64,000 bases of DNA from contig CAAFUS010000013.1 in the NCBI GenBank assembly GCA_900766265.1, positions 783,423 through 847,422 on the forward strand, read 5' to 3'. Both the position numbers and the translations under genes were made by a program. This document shows, piece by piece, positions 30,856-40,715 of this stretch (position 1 is its first letter; the number at the start of each line of letters is the position of its first letter). The DNA comes from Pseudomonadaceae bacterium (GTDB lineage Bacteria > Pseudomonadota > Gammaproteobacteria > Pseudomonadales > Pseudomonadaceae). A model generated the notes under the pieces. It was not told the origin of the DNA and made no database searches. It was given only the letters and a program-made list of their open reading frames with translations.

Positions 30856-32135
30856 TTGAGGCGAGCGAAGGCGCGCTCGGCGGCATCCAGGGTGAGGGTC
30901 AGCTCGGTCTCGCCATGGGCGATGGAGGTGAAGCCCGCCTCGAATGCGCTGGGCGCCAGGTAGACGCCTCCCTCGAGCATCAGATGGAAGAAGCGCTTGA
31001 AGCGCTCGGCATCTGCACCCATCACGTCGGCGAAGGTGACGATATCGCGGGCTTCGCTGAAATAAAGGCCGAACATGCCGCCGACCTGGGTCGTCACGAA
31101 CGGGATGCCGGCTGCGTCGGCGCGCTGGCGCAGGCCGTCGAGCATCCTGCGGGTGTAGGCCTCGAGTTCGTCATGGAAGCCCGGGCGGCTGATCAGCTCC
31201 AGCGTGGCCAGGCCAGCGGCCATGGCCAGCGGATTGCCCGACAGCGTGCCCGCTTGGTAGACCGGGCCCAGCGGCGCGATCTTCTCCATGATCTCGCGCT
31301 TGCCGCCGAAGCAGCCGACCGGCATGCCGCCGCCGATGATCTTGCCAAAGGTCGACAGGTCGGGCGTCACGCCATAGCGTGCCTGGGCGCCGCCGAGTGC
31401 CACGCGAAAGCCAGTCATGACTTCGTCGAAGATCAGTACCACGCCGTGTTGGTCGCAGAGGCTGCGCAGCCCTTCGAGGAAGCCGGGCGCCGGCGGAACG
31501 CAGTTCATGTTGCCCGCCACCGGCTCGACGATGATGCACGCCACCTGGTCGCCCTTGCTGGCCAGGGTCGCCTCGACTTCGGCCAGGTCGTTGTAGGCCA
31601 GGGTCAGGGTGTGCTTGGCGAAGTCCGCCGGCACGCCGGCGGAGCTGGGCACGCCCTGGGTCAGAGCGCCAGAGCCGGCCTTGACCAGCAGGCTGTCGGA
31701 GTGGCCGTGGTAGCAGCCTTCGAACTTGATGATGGCGTCGCGCCCGGTATAGCCGCGGGCGAGGCGAATGGCGCTCATGGTGGCTTCGGTGCCGGAGCTG
31801 ACCATGCGCACCATCTCCATGGAAGGCACCAGGCGGCAAACCCGCTCCGCCATCTCGGTTTCCATGGCCGTGGGGGCGCCGTAGGACAGGCCGTGGTCGA
31901 GCTGCCGGCGCACCGCCTCGATCACCTGCGGGTGGCTGTGGCCGAGGATCATCGGACCCCAGGAGCCCACGTAGTCAACATAGCGCTTGTCGTCTTCATC
32001 GACGACGTAGGCGCCTTCGGCGTGCTTGAAGAACAGCGGGGTGCCGCCGACGCTGCGAAACGCGCGGACCGGGGAGTTCACGCCGCCCGGGATGTGGGTC
32101 TGGGCGCTGGCGAAGAGGGTTTCGGAACGGGACAT
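30852..32135 (-). CDS. hemL: Glutamate-1-semialdehyde 2,1-aminomutase
   Basis: 427 residues. HemL makes 5-aminolevulinate from glutamate-1-semialdehyde, the entry to haem and sirohaem. It is a class III PLP aminotransferase. The PLP lysine is in [14 protein letters not shown], the Asp pocket in [12 protein letters not shown], and the start is [19 protein letters not shown]. It is 20 bases downstream of thiE. Confidence 0.97.
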   Translation of the reverse strand: MSRSETLFASAQTHIPGGVNSPVRAFRSVGGTPLFFKHAEGAYVVDEDDKRYVDYVGSWGPMILGHSHPQVIEAVRRQLDHGLSYGAPTAMETEMAERVCRLVPSMEMVRMVSSGTEATMSAIRLARGYTGRDAIIKFEGCYHGHSDSLLVKAGSGALTQGVPSSAGVPADFAKHTLTLAYNDLAEVEATLASKGDQVACIIVEPVAGNMNCVPPAPGFLEGLRSLCDQHGVVLIFDEVMTGFRVALGGAQARYGVTPDLSTFGKIIGGGMPVGCFGGKREIMEKIAPLGPVYQAGTLSGNPLAMAAGLATLELISRPGFHDELEAYTRRMLDGLRQRADAAGIPFVTTQVGGMFGLYFSEARDIVTFADVMGADAERFKRFFHLMLEGGVYLAPSAFEAGFTSIAHGETELTLTLDAAERAFARLK

Positions 32136-32155
32136 GAGGGCCTCTCTTGGGTCGG

Positions 32156-32791
32156 TCAGGCGCGGTCGAACAGCGCACTGAATGCACGGGCACGCTGCTC
32201 CACCTCGGCGGCGCTGGGCGCGGAAAACAGGGCGTGGATCACGGCGATCAGGCTCGCACCGTGGGCGATCAGCTGAGGGGCGGTCTGCAGCGTGATGCCG
32301 CCGATGGCAACGATCGGCACGGCGAAGCGCGCCCGGACCTGCTCGAGCAGATCTCCCGTGGCCAGCACTTCGCCGGGCTTGGTGAAGGAGTTGAAGAAGC
32401 GGCCGAAGGCGACGTAACTGGCGCCTTCGCGGATCGCCTGCTCGGCCAGCTCCGGCTTCGCATGGCAGGTCGACCCGATGATCGCCCGGTGGCCGAGCAG
32501 GGCGCGGGCAGGCGACAGATCGCCGTCCTCCTGGCCCAGGTGCAGGCCGACGCCCAAACGCGCGGCCAGTTCAAGGTCGTCGTTGATGATCAGTTGCGCG
32601 TCGTAGCGTGCACACAGGTCGCGCAACGCCTCAGCCTCGCGCAGGCGCCGGGCGTCGTCGGCGGTCTTGTCCCGGTACTGCAGCAGCCGGGCACCGCCCT
32701 TGAGCGCGGCCTCGACGTAGGGCAGCAGCCGGCCGTTGGCCAGCAGCTGGGTGTCGGTAATGGCATAGAGGCCGCGTAGCGATGGGGTCAT
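32156..32791 (-). CDS. thiE: Thiamine-phosphate synthase
   Basis: 211 residues, a TIM barrel that joins HMP-pyrophosphate and thiazole phosphate. Motifs include [42 protein letters not shown] and VPIVAIGGI. It follows thiD by 15 bases. No thiamine-pyrophosphate riboswitch could be recognised upstream of thiD. Confidence 0.96.
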   Translation of the reverse strand: MTPSLRGLYAITDTQLLANGRLLPYVEAALKGGARLLQYRDKTADDARRLREAEALRDLCARYDAQLIINDDLELAARLGVGLHLGQEDGDLSPARALLGHRAIIGSTCHAKPELAEQAIREGASYVAFGRFFNSFTKPGEVLATGDLLEQVRARFAVPIVAIGGITLQTAPQLIAHGASLIAVIHALFSAPSAAEVEQRARAFSALFDRA

Positions 32792-32806
32792 CGTCGACGC
32801 TCCTGG

Positions 32807-33601
32807 TCAGAGTGAGTCGAGGGGCAGGCGGCGCGGAATGTACTGGCCGTGGCCCGGGGCTTCGGCGTCTCGCAGGGTACGCCAGGTGTAGTCGAGGGCG
32901 CTGCGTACCGCACTCGGCAGGTCCTGCCCCAGCGCCAGGCGGCCGGCGAGGGCGCTGGCCAGGGTGCAGCCGGAGCCGTGATAGCTGCCCGGCAGGCGTT
33001 GGCAGTTGAAACTGTGGCGGCTGCCGTCGCGGGAGTAGAGTCGGTTGACGACCTCTTCCTCGTCGCCGTGGCCGCCGGTAATCAGCAGGTGGCGAATGTG
33101 CGGCAGCAGCCGCTCGGCACATTCGTCCGGGCTGCCGTCGGGCAGTTCGGCGAGGATGCGTGCCTCGGGCAGGTTCGGCGTGGCGATGGTCGAAACCGGC
33201 AGCAGCTGCTCGCGCAGCGCATAGCCCACCTCGTCCTTGCCGAGCGCGCCGCCGCCGCCGGCACGCAGCACGGGGTCGCAGACCAGCGGGACGCCGGGCA
33301 GCTTCTGCATGATCTCCAGCACGGTGGCGACCATCTCGACGGAGCCGAGCATGCCAAGCTTGACCGCGGCCACCGGCAAGTCGGCGATCACGGCGTCGGC
33401 CTGGGCGATGACCCAGTCGCGGTCCAGCACACGGAAGTCGGAGACGTCGACGGTGTCCTGCACAGTGAGTGCGGTGACCGCGGGCGCCGCATGGCAGCCC
33501 TGGGCAATGAGGGCTTCGATGTCCGCCTGCAGGCCGGCACCGCCACTGGGATCGTGGCCGGACAAACAGAGGACGACGGGACGGGAGCTAGGCGTTTTCA
33601 T
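32807..33601 (-). CDS. thiD: Hydroxymethylpyrimidine/phosphomethylpyrimidine kinase
   Basis: 264 residues from ATG 33601. It is a ribokinase-fold enzyme that phosphorylates HMP and HMP-P for thiamine synthesis. Signature blocks are SGHDPSGGAGLQADI, VAAVKLGMLGS, VCDPVLRAGGG, ATPNLPEA and the anion-hole LPGSYHGSGCTLASALA. An upstream in-frame ATG at 33622 is possible. The gene is divergent from the ladS-like gene. Confidence 0.95.
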   Translation of the reverse strand: MKTPSSRPVVLCLSGHDPSGGAGLQADIEALIAQGCHAAPAVTALTVQDTVDVSDFRVLDRDWVIAQADAVIADLPVAAVKLGMLGSVEMVATVLEIMQKLPGVPLVCDPVLRAGGGGALGKDEVGYALREQLLPVSTIATPNLPEARILAELPDGSPDECAERLLPHIRHLLITGGHGDEEEVVNRLYSRDGSRHSFNCQRLPGSYHGSGCTLASALAGRLALGQDLPSAVRSALDYTWRTLRDAEAPGHGQYIPRRLPLDSL

Positions 33602-33797
33602 GGCGAGCGAGCTTATCATCAAACCGGCGCCACGGCTCGCGGCCGATGATCACGGGGCAGGGCGTACTGCCGCAAGTTGAGCAGCTTTTTGCGCAACTCC
33701 GCCGCACGGCACTCCGGAGCGTCGATATCGCTGTGCTAGAGTGGTGGCCTTCTAGTATTGCCTGATGACGAAACGTGTCAGGGTAGGGTCTGTCGTC

Positions 33798-35765
33798 ATG
33801 CGGTACGCATTCTTGCTGTTGTTGTCACTGTTGCCGTTGTTCGCCAGTGCCGTGGAATTCGACGAATCGACGCGCCAGTTGCCACTGGGCAGGGTGCTCG
33901 ACTTCTACGAGGACGTCTCGCGTACGGCGACCATCGAGGACCTGGCCGCCGCCTCGGGCAGCGATCTGTTCCAGCGCCATCAGGACGACGTGGTGAACCT
34001 CGGCTATTCCCGCTCGGCGCTCTGGCTGCGGGTCGACCTGACCTATCGCCCAACCGACGGCAGTGGCCCGCGCAGCTGGCTGCTCGAACTCAACTACCCG
34101 CCGATGGATTACGTCGATCTCTACCTGCCCGACGGCAAGGGCGGCTTCCGCCTGGCGCGCAGCACGGGCGACCGGCTGCCCTACGACAGCCGCGAGGTGA
34201 AGCACGGCAGCTACCTGTTCGAACTGCACATGCAGCCCGAAGAAACGGTGCGGGCGTATCTGCGCCTGGAAACCGAAGGATCAATGCAGGCGCCGTTGAC
34301 GCTCTGGGCGCCGTCGGCCTTTCTCGAACGCCAGCCCGAGCGGATCTATGTGCTGGGCATGATCTACGGCGTGCTGCTGGCGATGCTGGTCTACAACCTG
34401 TTCATCTACCTCAGCGTCCGCGACCGGAGCTACTTCTATTACATCCTCTACATCGCTTCCTTCGGCCTCTATCAGGTGTCGGTCAATGGCGCCGGCATCC
34501 AGTTCTTCTGGCCCAACCATCCCTGGTGGGCGAACGTCGCTACCCCGCTGCTGATCGGCGCCTCGGGGGTGTTCGGCGCCCAGTTCACCCGCAGTTTCCT
34601 GCGTACCGCCGAGCACAGCGTCTGGCTCGACCGCCTGCTGATGGTGATGATGGGTCTGGCGATGGTGGCGATGGTGCTGTCGCTCACGGCGAGCTATGCG
34701 CTGGCGCTGCGCATGGCCACTGTGATGGCGTTGCTGTTCACCGTGGTGATCTTCATCGCCGGGATCATCGCCTGGCATCGCGGCATGCGCGTTGCGCGCT
34801 ACTTCATCTTCGCCTGGAGCGCTTTCCTCGTCGGAGGGCAGATCAACACCCTGATGGTGATGGGCTACCTGCCGAACATGTTCTTCACCATGTACTCGAG
34901 CCAGATCGGCTCGGCGCTGGAAGTGGCGCTGCTGTCGCTGGCGCTGGCCGACCGCATCAACTCGCTGAAAGAAGAACGCGCCCAGCTGCTGGAGCAATCG
35001 CGCCAGCAACTCGAGGCGCTCAACCGCCAGCTGATCGAAAGCAACCGGCTGAAGGATCGCTTTCTCGGTGCCCTGAGTCACGAGCTGCGCACCCCGATGA
35101 TCGGTGTGATCGGTGCGCTGGAGCTGATGCAAAGCGGGGATCTGGACGAAGAATCTGCGCAGTACCAGAAGCTCGCTTCGCGCTCGGCGAACGACATGCT
35201 GGCGATGGTCAACGACATCCTGACGCTCAGCGAACTGCTGGCCGGCCGTGTTCGGCCAGAACCTGCCGGCTTCGATCCGCGGGCACTGTTCGCCAATCTG
35301 CGGCGGCGCTTCGAACCGCTTGCGCGGCAGAAAGACCTGCATTTCGTCGTGCGCCTGGACCCCAACCTGCCCGCGATGCTGTGGAGCGACGAAGCCAAGC
35401 TCGAGCAGGTGCTGGGTTATCTGCTGGACAACGCCGTCAAGTTCACCGACAGCGGTACGGTCGAGCTGCGCGCGATGGTCAGTGGTGAAAGCGAGGGGCT
35501 GGTGCGGCTGCAGATCGAGGTGGAAGACAGCGGCATCGGCTTCGAAACGCCGCTCGACGGTTCCCTCTACGAGCACTTCAGCCAGCTCGACGGCTCCATG
35601 ACCCGGCGCCACGGCGGGCTCGGTATCGGCCTTGCGCTGTCGCGCCAGCTCGCCCAGGTGCTCGGCGGGGAGTTGGATCACCACTCCCGACCCGGGCACG
35701 GCAGCTGTTTCCGCCTGATGCTCACCCTGCCCACGCGGCCGATGCGGGTGTCGCAACCGGGCTAG
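33798..35765 (+). CDS. ladS: LadS-like 7TMR-DISM sensor histidine kinase lacking a receiver domain
   Basis: 655 residues. A signal peptide (ending FASAVEF) is followed by a periplasmic 7TMR-DISMED2 domain (to about 170), a seven-span 7TM region (about 180-390), a short coiled coil, HisKA with FLGALSHELRTPM, and a HATPase domain (DNAVKF, EDSGIGF, GGLGIGLAL). Position next to thiD and hemL matches LadS (PA3974), which feeds the GacS/GacA/Rsm pathway and promotes biofilm growth. P. aeruginosa LadS (about 795 residues) ends with a receiver domain used to pass phosphate to GacS. Here the frame stops right after the ATPase domain and only 146 bases separate it from the next gene, so the receiver is absent. 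Confidence 0.87.
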   Translation: MRYAFLLLLSLLPLFASAVEFDESTRQLPLGRVLDFYEDVSRTATIEDLAAASGSDLFQRHQDDVVNLGYSRSALWLRVDLTYRPTDGSGPRSWLLELNYPPMDYVDLYLPDGKGGFRLARSTGDRLPYDSREVKHGSYLFELHMQPEETVRAYLRLETEGSMQAPLTLWAPSAFLERQPERIYVLGMIYGVLLAMLVYNLFIYLSVRDRSYFYYILYIASFGLYQVSVNGAGIQFFWPNHPWWANVATPLLIGASGVFGAQFTRSFLRTAEHSVWLDRLLMVMMGLAMVAMVLSLTASYALALRMATVMALLFTVVIFIAGIIAWHRGMRVARYFIFAWSAFLVGGQINTLMVMGYLPNMFFTMYSSQIGSALEVALLSLALADRINSLKEERAQLLEQSRQQLEALNRQLIESNRLKDRFLGALSHELRTPMIGVIGALELMQSGDLDEESAQYQKLASRSANDMLAMVNDILTLSELLAGRVRPEPAGFDPRALFANLRRRFEPLARQKDLHFVVRLDPNLPAMLWSDEAKLEQVLGYLLDNAVKFTDSGTVELRAMVSGESEGLVRLQIEVEDSGIGFETPLDGSLYEHFSQLDGSMTRRHGGLGIGLALSRQLAQVLGGELDHHSRPGHGSCFRLMLTLPTRPMRVSQPG

Positions 35766-35911
35766 ACCCGCTGCACTTGTCGCTGCCGTTTTGGCCGAAA
35801 TCCCGCTTCAGCCGTCCTCCCATAGCTGCTTCACTGAAAGGCACTGCGTGCCGGTGCGATCGCGCCGGCGCCTTCCGCCATGCCCGCGCCTGTCTCCAGG
35901 GAGTGCCCGCG

Positions 35912-37561
35912 ATGAATCTTCAGGCCTATGCCGAGACCCATGAGGTCACCAACCAGCCGCCGCCTTTCGAAGGCATCAACCTCTACCGCCTGGACCTGCC
36001 CTTGCAGGACTGGATCGCGCATCAGGGCGGCGTTTGGGCCGATGCCCGGCTCGATGCCTACGGCGCCCTCGCCGGCGGACCGCTGCTGGAGGCCGGGGTG
36101 CTGGCCAACCAGAACAAGCCGCTGCTGCGCAGCCACGACCGCTACGGGCACCGGATCGATCAGGTCGATTTTCACCCGGCCTATCACCAGCTAATGACTG
36201 CCGCCATTGAACATGGCATCCCCTCGCTGCCCTGGACCGAACCGCGACCCGGCGCCCATGTCGCCCGGGCTGGCCTGATGTACTTGCACAACCAGGCCGA
36301 TGCCGGGACCAGCTGCCCGCTCACCATGACATTCGCCAGCGTGCCGGCGATCCGTCTGCAGCCGGAGCTGGCCGAGCAGTGGCTGCCGAAGATTCTCGCC
36401 GGGACCTATGACCCGGCCAACCGCCCGCTGGCGCAGAAGGCCGGCGCGACCATCGGCATGGCGATGACCGAGAAGCAAGGCGGCACGGACGTCCGCGCGA
36501 ACACCACCCGCGCCTATGCGGTGGGCGCGCCGGGGCCGAGCCAGGCGTACGAGCTGGTGGGCCACAAATGGTTCTGCTCGGCGCCGATGTGCGACGCCTT
36601 CCTCACCCTGGCGCAGACCGAGAAGGGACTGTCCTGTTTTCTGTTGCCGCGTCACCGACCTGACGGGTCGCGCAACGCCTTTCACATCCAGCGGCTCAAG
36701 GACAAGCTGGGCAACTGGTCCAACGCCTCCAGCGAGGTGGAATACCGCGGCGCGCTGGCCTGGATGGTGGGCGAAGAAGGGCGCGGCGTGCCGACCATCA
36801 TCGAGATGGTTGCCATGACCCGCTTCGACTGCATGATCGGCTCCAGCTCGTTGATGCGCCAGGCGCTCAGCCAGGCCCTGCACCACTGCGCCCATCGCCA
36901 GGTGGGTGGACGGCCTTTGACCGAACAACCGCTGATGCAGAACGTCCTGGCCGACCTCGCGCTGGAAAGCGAGGCCGCACTGGCGCTGACGCTGCGCATG
37001 GGGCGCGCGCTGGATAACCTTGCCGACGAGCGCGAGGCCAGGTTTGCGCGGCTGGTCACGGCGGTGGGCAAGTACTGGATCTGCAAGCGCGCGCCGAATG
37101 CGATCTACGAGGCCTCCGAATGTTTGGGCGGGGCCGGCTACGTCGAAGAAAGCATCCTGCCGCGGCTCTATCGCGAGGCGCCGGTGAACTCGATCTGGGA
37201 GGGCTCCGGCAACGTCCAGTGCCTGGACGTGCTGCGCGCCCTGTCGAAGGAACCGGGCGTGCTCGACGCCCTGTTCGACGGGCTCGGCGACGGCCATGGC
37301 GATGCGCGCCTGAAGGCGGCCATCGGCCGGCTCAAGGCCGATTGCCGCGATCCCGAGGACATCCAGTACCGCGCCCGCCAGCTCACCGAGGACATCGCCG
37401 TCGCCCTGCAGGCCGGGCTGCTGCTCGAAGCCGGCAACGCCGCCGTCTCCGACGCCTTCATCGCCAGCCGCCTGGAGGGCCGCGGGCGGGTCTATGGGAC
37501 GCTGCCGCGGGGGGTGGACGTCGACGCGCTGCTGGCTCGCAGCGCACCGCATCTGGTTTGA
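35912..37561 (+). CDS. Acyl-CoA dehydrogenase, AidB-like
   Basis: 549 residues. It has the acyl-CoA dehydrogenase fold with FAD-binding stretches such as AMTEKQGGTDVRAN, ASECLGGAGYVEES and the C-terminal NSIWEGSGNVQCLDVLRAL. The large insert and length put it in the AidB group, whose E. coli member is a DNA-associated flavoprotein of the adaptive alkylation response with weak isovaleryl-CoA activity. The true substrate here is unknown. GGGAG precedes the ATG at 35912. Confidence 0.85.
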   Translation: MNLQAYAETHEVTNQPPPFEGINLYRLDLPLQDWIAHQGGVWADARLDAYGALAGGPLLEAGVLANQNKPLLRSHDRYGHRIDQVDFHPAYHQLMTAAIEHGIPSLPWTEPRPGAHVARAGLMYLHNQADAGTSCPLTMTFASVPAIRLQPELAEQWLPKILAGTYDPANRPLAQKAGATIGMAMTEKQGGTDVRANTTRAYAVGAPGPSQAYELVGHKWFCSAPMCDAFLTLAQTEKGLSCFLLPRHRPDGSRNAFHIQRLKDKLGNWSNASSEVEYRGALAWMVGEEGRGVPTIIEMVAMTRFDCMIGSSSLMRQALSQALHHCAHRQVGGRPLTEQPLMQNVLADLALESEAALALTLRMGRALDNLADEREARFARLVTAVGKYWICKRAPNAIYEASECLGGAGYVEESILPRLYREAPVNSIWEGSGNVQCLDVLRALSKEPGVLDALFDGLGDGHGDARLKAAIGRLKADCRDPEDIQYRARQLTEDIAVALQAGLLLEAGNAAVSDAFIASRLEGRGRVYGTLPRGVDVDALLARSAPHLV

Positions 37562-37592
37562 GGCGAGTCCGGGGGCTTGTCCACAATGTTCC

Positions 37593-37745
37593 CGGCTCAT
37601 CCCCGCGCATGCGAGAACACTCGCGCACCTGCAGCGCCGACCCGCTGTTCGCCGGTTCACCCCCGCGCCTGCGGGGCTGAACCGTTGGACACGAACTGCA
37701 TAAAGCCAACACTCAAAGTGTCCCCGCGCCAGCGGGGATGAACCG
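37593..37745. CRISPR. Degenerate three-repeat type I-E-like CRISPR remnant, no cas genes nearby
   Basis: Three imperfect copies of a 28-29-base palindromic unit lie at 37593-37620, 37656-37684 and 37718-37745. The third (right-most) copy is best: it has the CCCCGCGCCAGCGGGG core and the GATGAACCG tail of type I-E repeats, lacking one T near its 5' end. The middle copy keeps CCCCGCGCCTGCGGGG and TGAACCG. The first is most decayed and also reads as the reverse orientation. Spacing is regular at about 60-62 bases, leaving 31-35 base spacers, as in type I-E arrays. No leader was recognised. Other palindromic repeat families remain possible. Confidence 0.55.
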
Positions 37746-37885
37746 GAGTTCGCTTGCGGCCGGCTCGGCGCAGCTCAAGGCGGCGCTCGAGCGATCGCCG
37801 CCCGACGGCGCTGAGCATTGCGGCGCTACCGTTGTCATCAGGGAGCAGGCAAGATGGTTGCAACTACCCAGAAGGAAAAAGCCCT

Positions 37886-39361
37886 ATGAGTTCGCATGAC
37901 GGCGAAGCTTTCGTTACTGCAAACAGCGCCGAAGAGGCCGTCGATCGTCTTGCCGAGCTGCACCTGCGGGCTACCACGGCGTTGAACCAGGCGCTCAAGC
38001 GCTATTTGAGCTCGCGCGTCGAGCCCGATGCCAGCGAGCGCGAGCTGTTTCGCTACCCGCAGTTGCGCCTGACCTATCGCTGCCATGGCGAGGTCCCGGC
38101 GACCACCCGCGCCTATGCCAAGGTCCAGGGGCCGGGGGTGTACTGCGTGACGGTCACTCAGCCAGCCGCCTTTCGCGGTTATCTGCTCGATCAACTGCGC
38201 CCGCTGATGCATGACTTCACCGTGCAGGTGGAGGTGGGACCGAGCCAGCAGAACATCCCTTACCCCTATGTGGTGGAGCAGGGCGACGAGCTGGCCGGCT
38301 CCGGCGTGACGGCCGCGGAGCTGGCACGGGTCTTCCCCAGCACCGACCTGTCGGCCGCGACCGATGCGATTGCCGACGGCCTGTACGATTGGGAACTGGC
38401 CGACCCGCTGCCTCTGGCGCTGTTCGACGCGGCGCGGGTGGATTTCTCGCTGCGCCGCCTGGTGCACTACACCGGCAGCGACTGGCGCCATGTGCAGCCC
38501 TGGATCCTGCTGACCAACTACCATCGCTACGTCGATCAGTTCATCCAGCATGGCCTGCAGCAGCTACGCGAGGATCCGCGCTTCGTGCGCATGGTCCTGC
38601 CGGGCAACGTCAGCGTCGAGCGGGGCACCGACGCGGCCACGGCGCAGAGCATCGTCAACGGCGTGGTCTGGCACCGCTACCAGATGCCGGCCTATCACCT
38701 GATCGCCAATGATGGCCATGGCGTCACGCTGGTGAACATCGGCGTCGGCCCGTCCAATGCCAAGAACATCACCGACCACCTGGCGGTGCTGCGTCCGCAC
38801 TGCTGGCTGATGATCGGCCACTGCGGCGGACTGCGTCAGTCGCAGACCATCGGCGACTATGTGCTGGCCCACGCCTACATGCGTCGCGATGGCATCCTCG
38901 ACAGGGTGCTGCCCCCGCACATCCCGTTGCCGGCGTTGGCCGAAGTGCAGCAGGCGCTGCAGGAGGCGGCGGCCCAGGTCACGGGGGAGAAGGGCGAATC
39001 GCTCAAGCGCAGGTTGCGCACCGGCACCGTGCTGACCTACGACGATCGAAACTGGGAACTGCGCTGGGCGCAGGAGCGACCGCTGATCAACCTGTCGCGG
39101 GCAGTCGCGGTGGACATGGAAAGCGGCACCATCGCCGCTCAGGGCTATCGCCTGCGGGTGCCCTACGGGACGCTGCTGTGCGTGTCGGACAAGCCGCTGC
39201 ACAGCGAGATCAAGCTGCCGGGTTCGGCCAACGCTTTCTACGAGCGCGCCGTCAGCCAGCACCTGAAGATCGGCATCACGGCGCTGGACCTGCTGCGTAA
39301 CCAGCTCAACTCGCTGCACTCGCGCAAGCTGCGCAGCTTCGACGAGCCGCCGTTCAGGTAA
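37886..39361 (+). CDS. amn: AMP nucleosidase
   Basis: 491 residues from ATG 37886 with AAGGA upstream. Amn splits AMP to adenine and ribose-5-phosphate. The N-terminal AMNp_N domain (about 1-200) and a C-terminal nucleoside-phosphorylase-like domain (NIGVGPSNAKNITDHLAVL, IGHCGGLRQSQTIGDYV, AVDMESGTIAAQGYRLRVPY, CVSDKPLHSEIKLPG) are present. It is followed by a terminator. Confidence 0.96.
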   Translation: MSSHDGEAFVTANSAEEAVDRLAELHLRATTALNQALKRYLSSRVEPDASERELFRYPQLRLTYRCHGEVPATTRAYAKVQGPGVYCVTVTQPAAFRGYLLDQLRPLMHDFTVQVEVGPSQQNIPYPYVVEQGDELAGSGVTAAELARVFPSTDLSAATDAIADGLYDWELADPLPLALFDAARVDFSLRRLVHYTGSDWRHVQPWILLTNYHRYVDQFIQHGLQQLREDPRFVRMVLPGNVSVERGTDAATAQSIVNGVVWHRYQMPAYHLIANDGHGVTLVNIGVGPSNAKNITDHLAVLRPHCWLMIGHCGGLRQSQTIGDYVLAHAYMRRDGILDRVLPPHIPLPALAEVQQALQEAAAQVTGEKGESLKRRLRTGTVLTYDDRNWELRWAQERPLINLSRAVAVDMESGTIAAQGYRLRVPYGTLLCVSDKPLHSEIKLPGSANAFYERAVSQHLKIGITALDLLRNQLNSLHSRKLRSFDEPPFR

Positions 39362-39390
39362 GCGGCAAGGCCGAAGCTGGAAGCCTGAAG

Positions 39391-39427
39391 AGGAAAGCCC
39401 GAGTCACCTCGGGCTTTCTCGTTTTTG
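39391..39427 (+). terminator. Terminator between amn and hupE
   Basis: An 11-bp stem GAAAGCCCGAG/CTCGGGCTTTC (39393-39403 and 39408-39418), a four-base loop, then TCGTTTTT. A wider GCTGGAAGC/GCTTCCAGC inverted repeat flanks it. It lies between convergent genes. Confidence 0.88.
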
Positions 39428-39453
39428 CTTCCGGCTTCCAGCTCTAAACTGCT

Positions 39454-40026
39454 TCAAGCCGCCAGCAACCAGGCCCCGGCAATGGCCGATGCGGCGCCTG
39501 CGATGCGTACCAGGGGGGCGGCAACCTGCGGCAGGTTGCGGGCCACGGCATAGCCCAGGCCATGCAGCGCGGCGGTGGCGATGACGAAGCCGGCGGCGTA
39601 ACCCCAGGGGCTGGACAGGTCGGGCAGCTCCAGGCCGTGGGCCACGCCATGGCCGAGGGCGAACAGGGCGGTCAGGCCGGCCGCGACGGCCAGCGGCGGG
39701 CGCACCGCCAGGGCGACCAGCAGTCCGAGGGCCAGCACGGAGCCCGCGATTCCGGTTTCCATCAGCGGCATTTCGAAGCCGGCAAAACCGAGCAGGCCGC
39801 CGGCCAGCATGGTGGCGACGAAGGTCAGCGGCAGCGCCCAGCGCGCCTTGCCGGCCTGCTGGGCGGCCCAGAGGCCGACGGCGACCATCGCCAGCAGGTG
39901 GTCGAGGCCGAAGATCGGGTGGGCGATACCGGACATCACGCCGGCATGGTCGTGGCCCGGGTGGGCGAAGGCCAGTGCTGGGCTGAGCAGCAGGGCGGCG
40001 GTGAGCAGCGGTTTGCGCAAATTCAT
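39454..40026 (-). CDS. hupE: HupE/UreJ family nickel transporter
   Basis: 190 residues with a signal-like first segment ending ALAFAHPGHDHAG and about six spans. The HPGHDH and HPIFGLDHLLAMVAVG motifs are HupE/UreJ hallmarks and carry likely metal-binding histidines. These proteins import nickel. It follows ureG by 32 bases with AAGGAG before its ATG and so ends a ureEFG-hupE operon, supplying nickel for urease. Confidence 0.92.
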   Translation of the reverse strand: MNLRKPLLTAALLLSPALAFAHPGHDHAGVMSGIAHPIFGLDHLLAMVAVGLWAAQQAGKARWALPLTFVATMLAGGLLGFAGFEMPLMETGIAGSVLALGLLVALAVRPPLAVAAGLTALFALGHGVAHGLELPDLSSPWGYAAGFVIATAALHGLGYAVARNLPQVAAPLVRIAGAASAIAGAWLLAA

Positions 40027-40058
40027 CTGTAACTCCTTGGTATGGCGGATGTGGGCGG

Positions 40059-40673
<615 letters not shown>

Positions 40674-40715
40674 CTGGTGTTCACTCCCATCGTTCGATTC
40701 GTCGTGTGTGGCCGG

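Noticed and set aside
33602..33797. Possible thiamine-pyrophosphate riboswitch upstream of thiD
   Set aside because: No recognisable THI-box core was found in the short divergent region.
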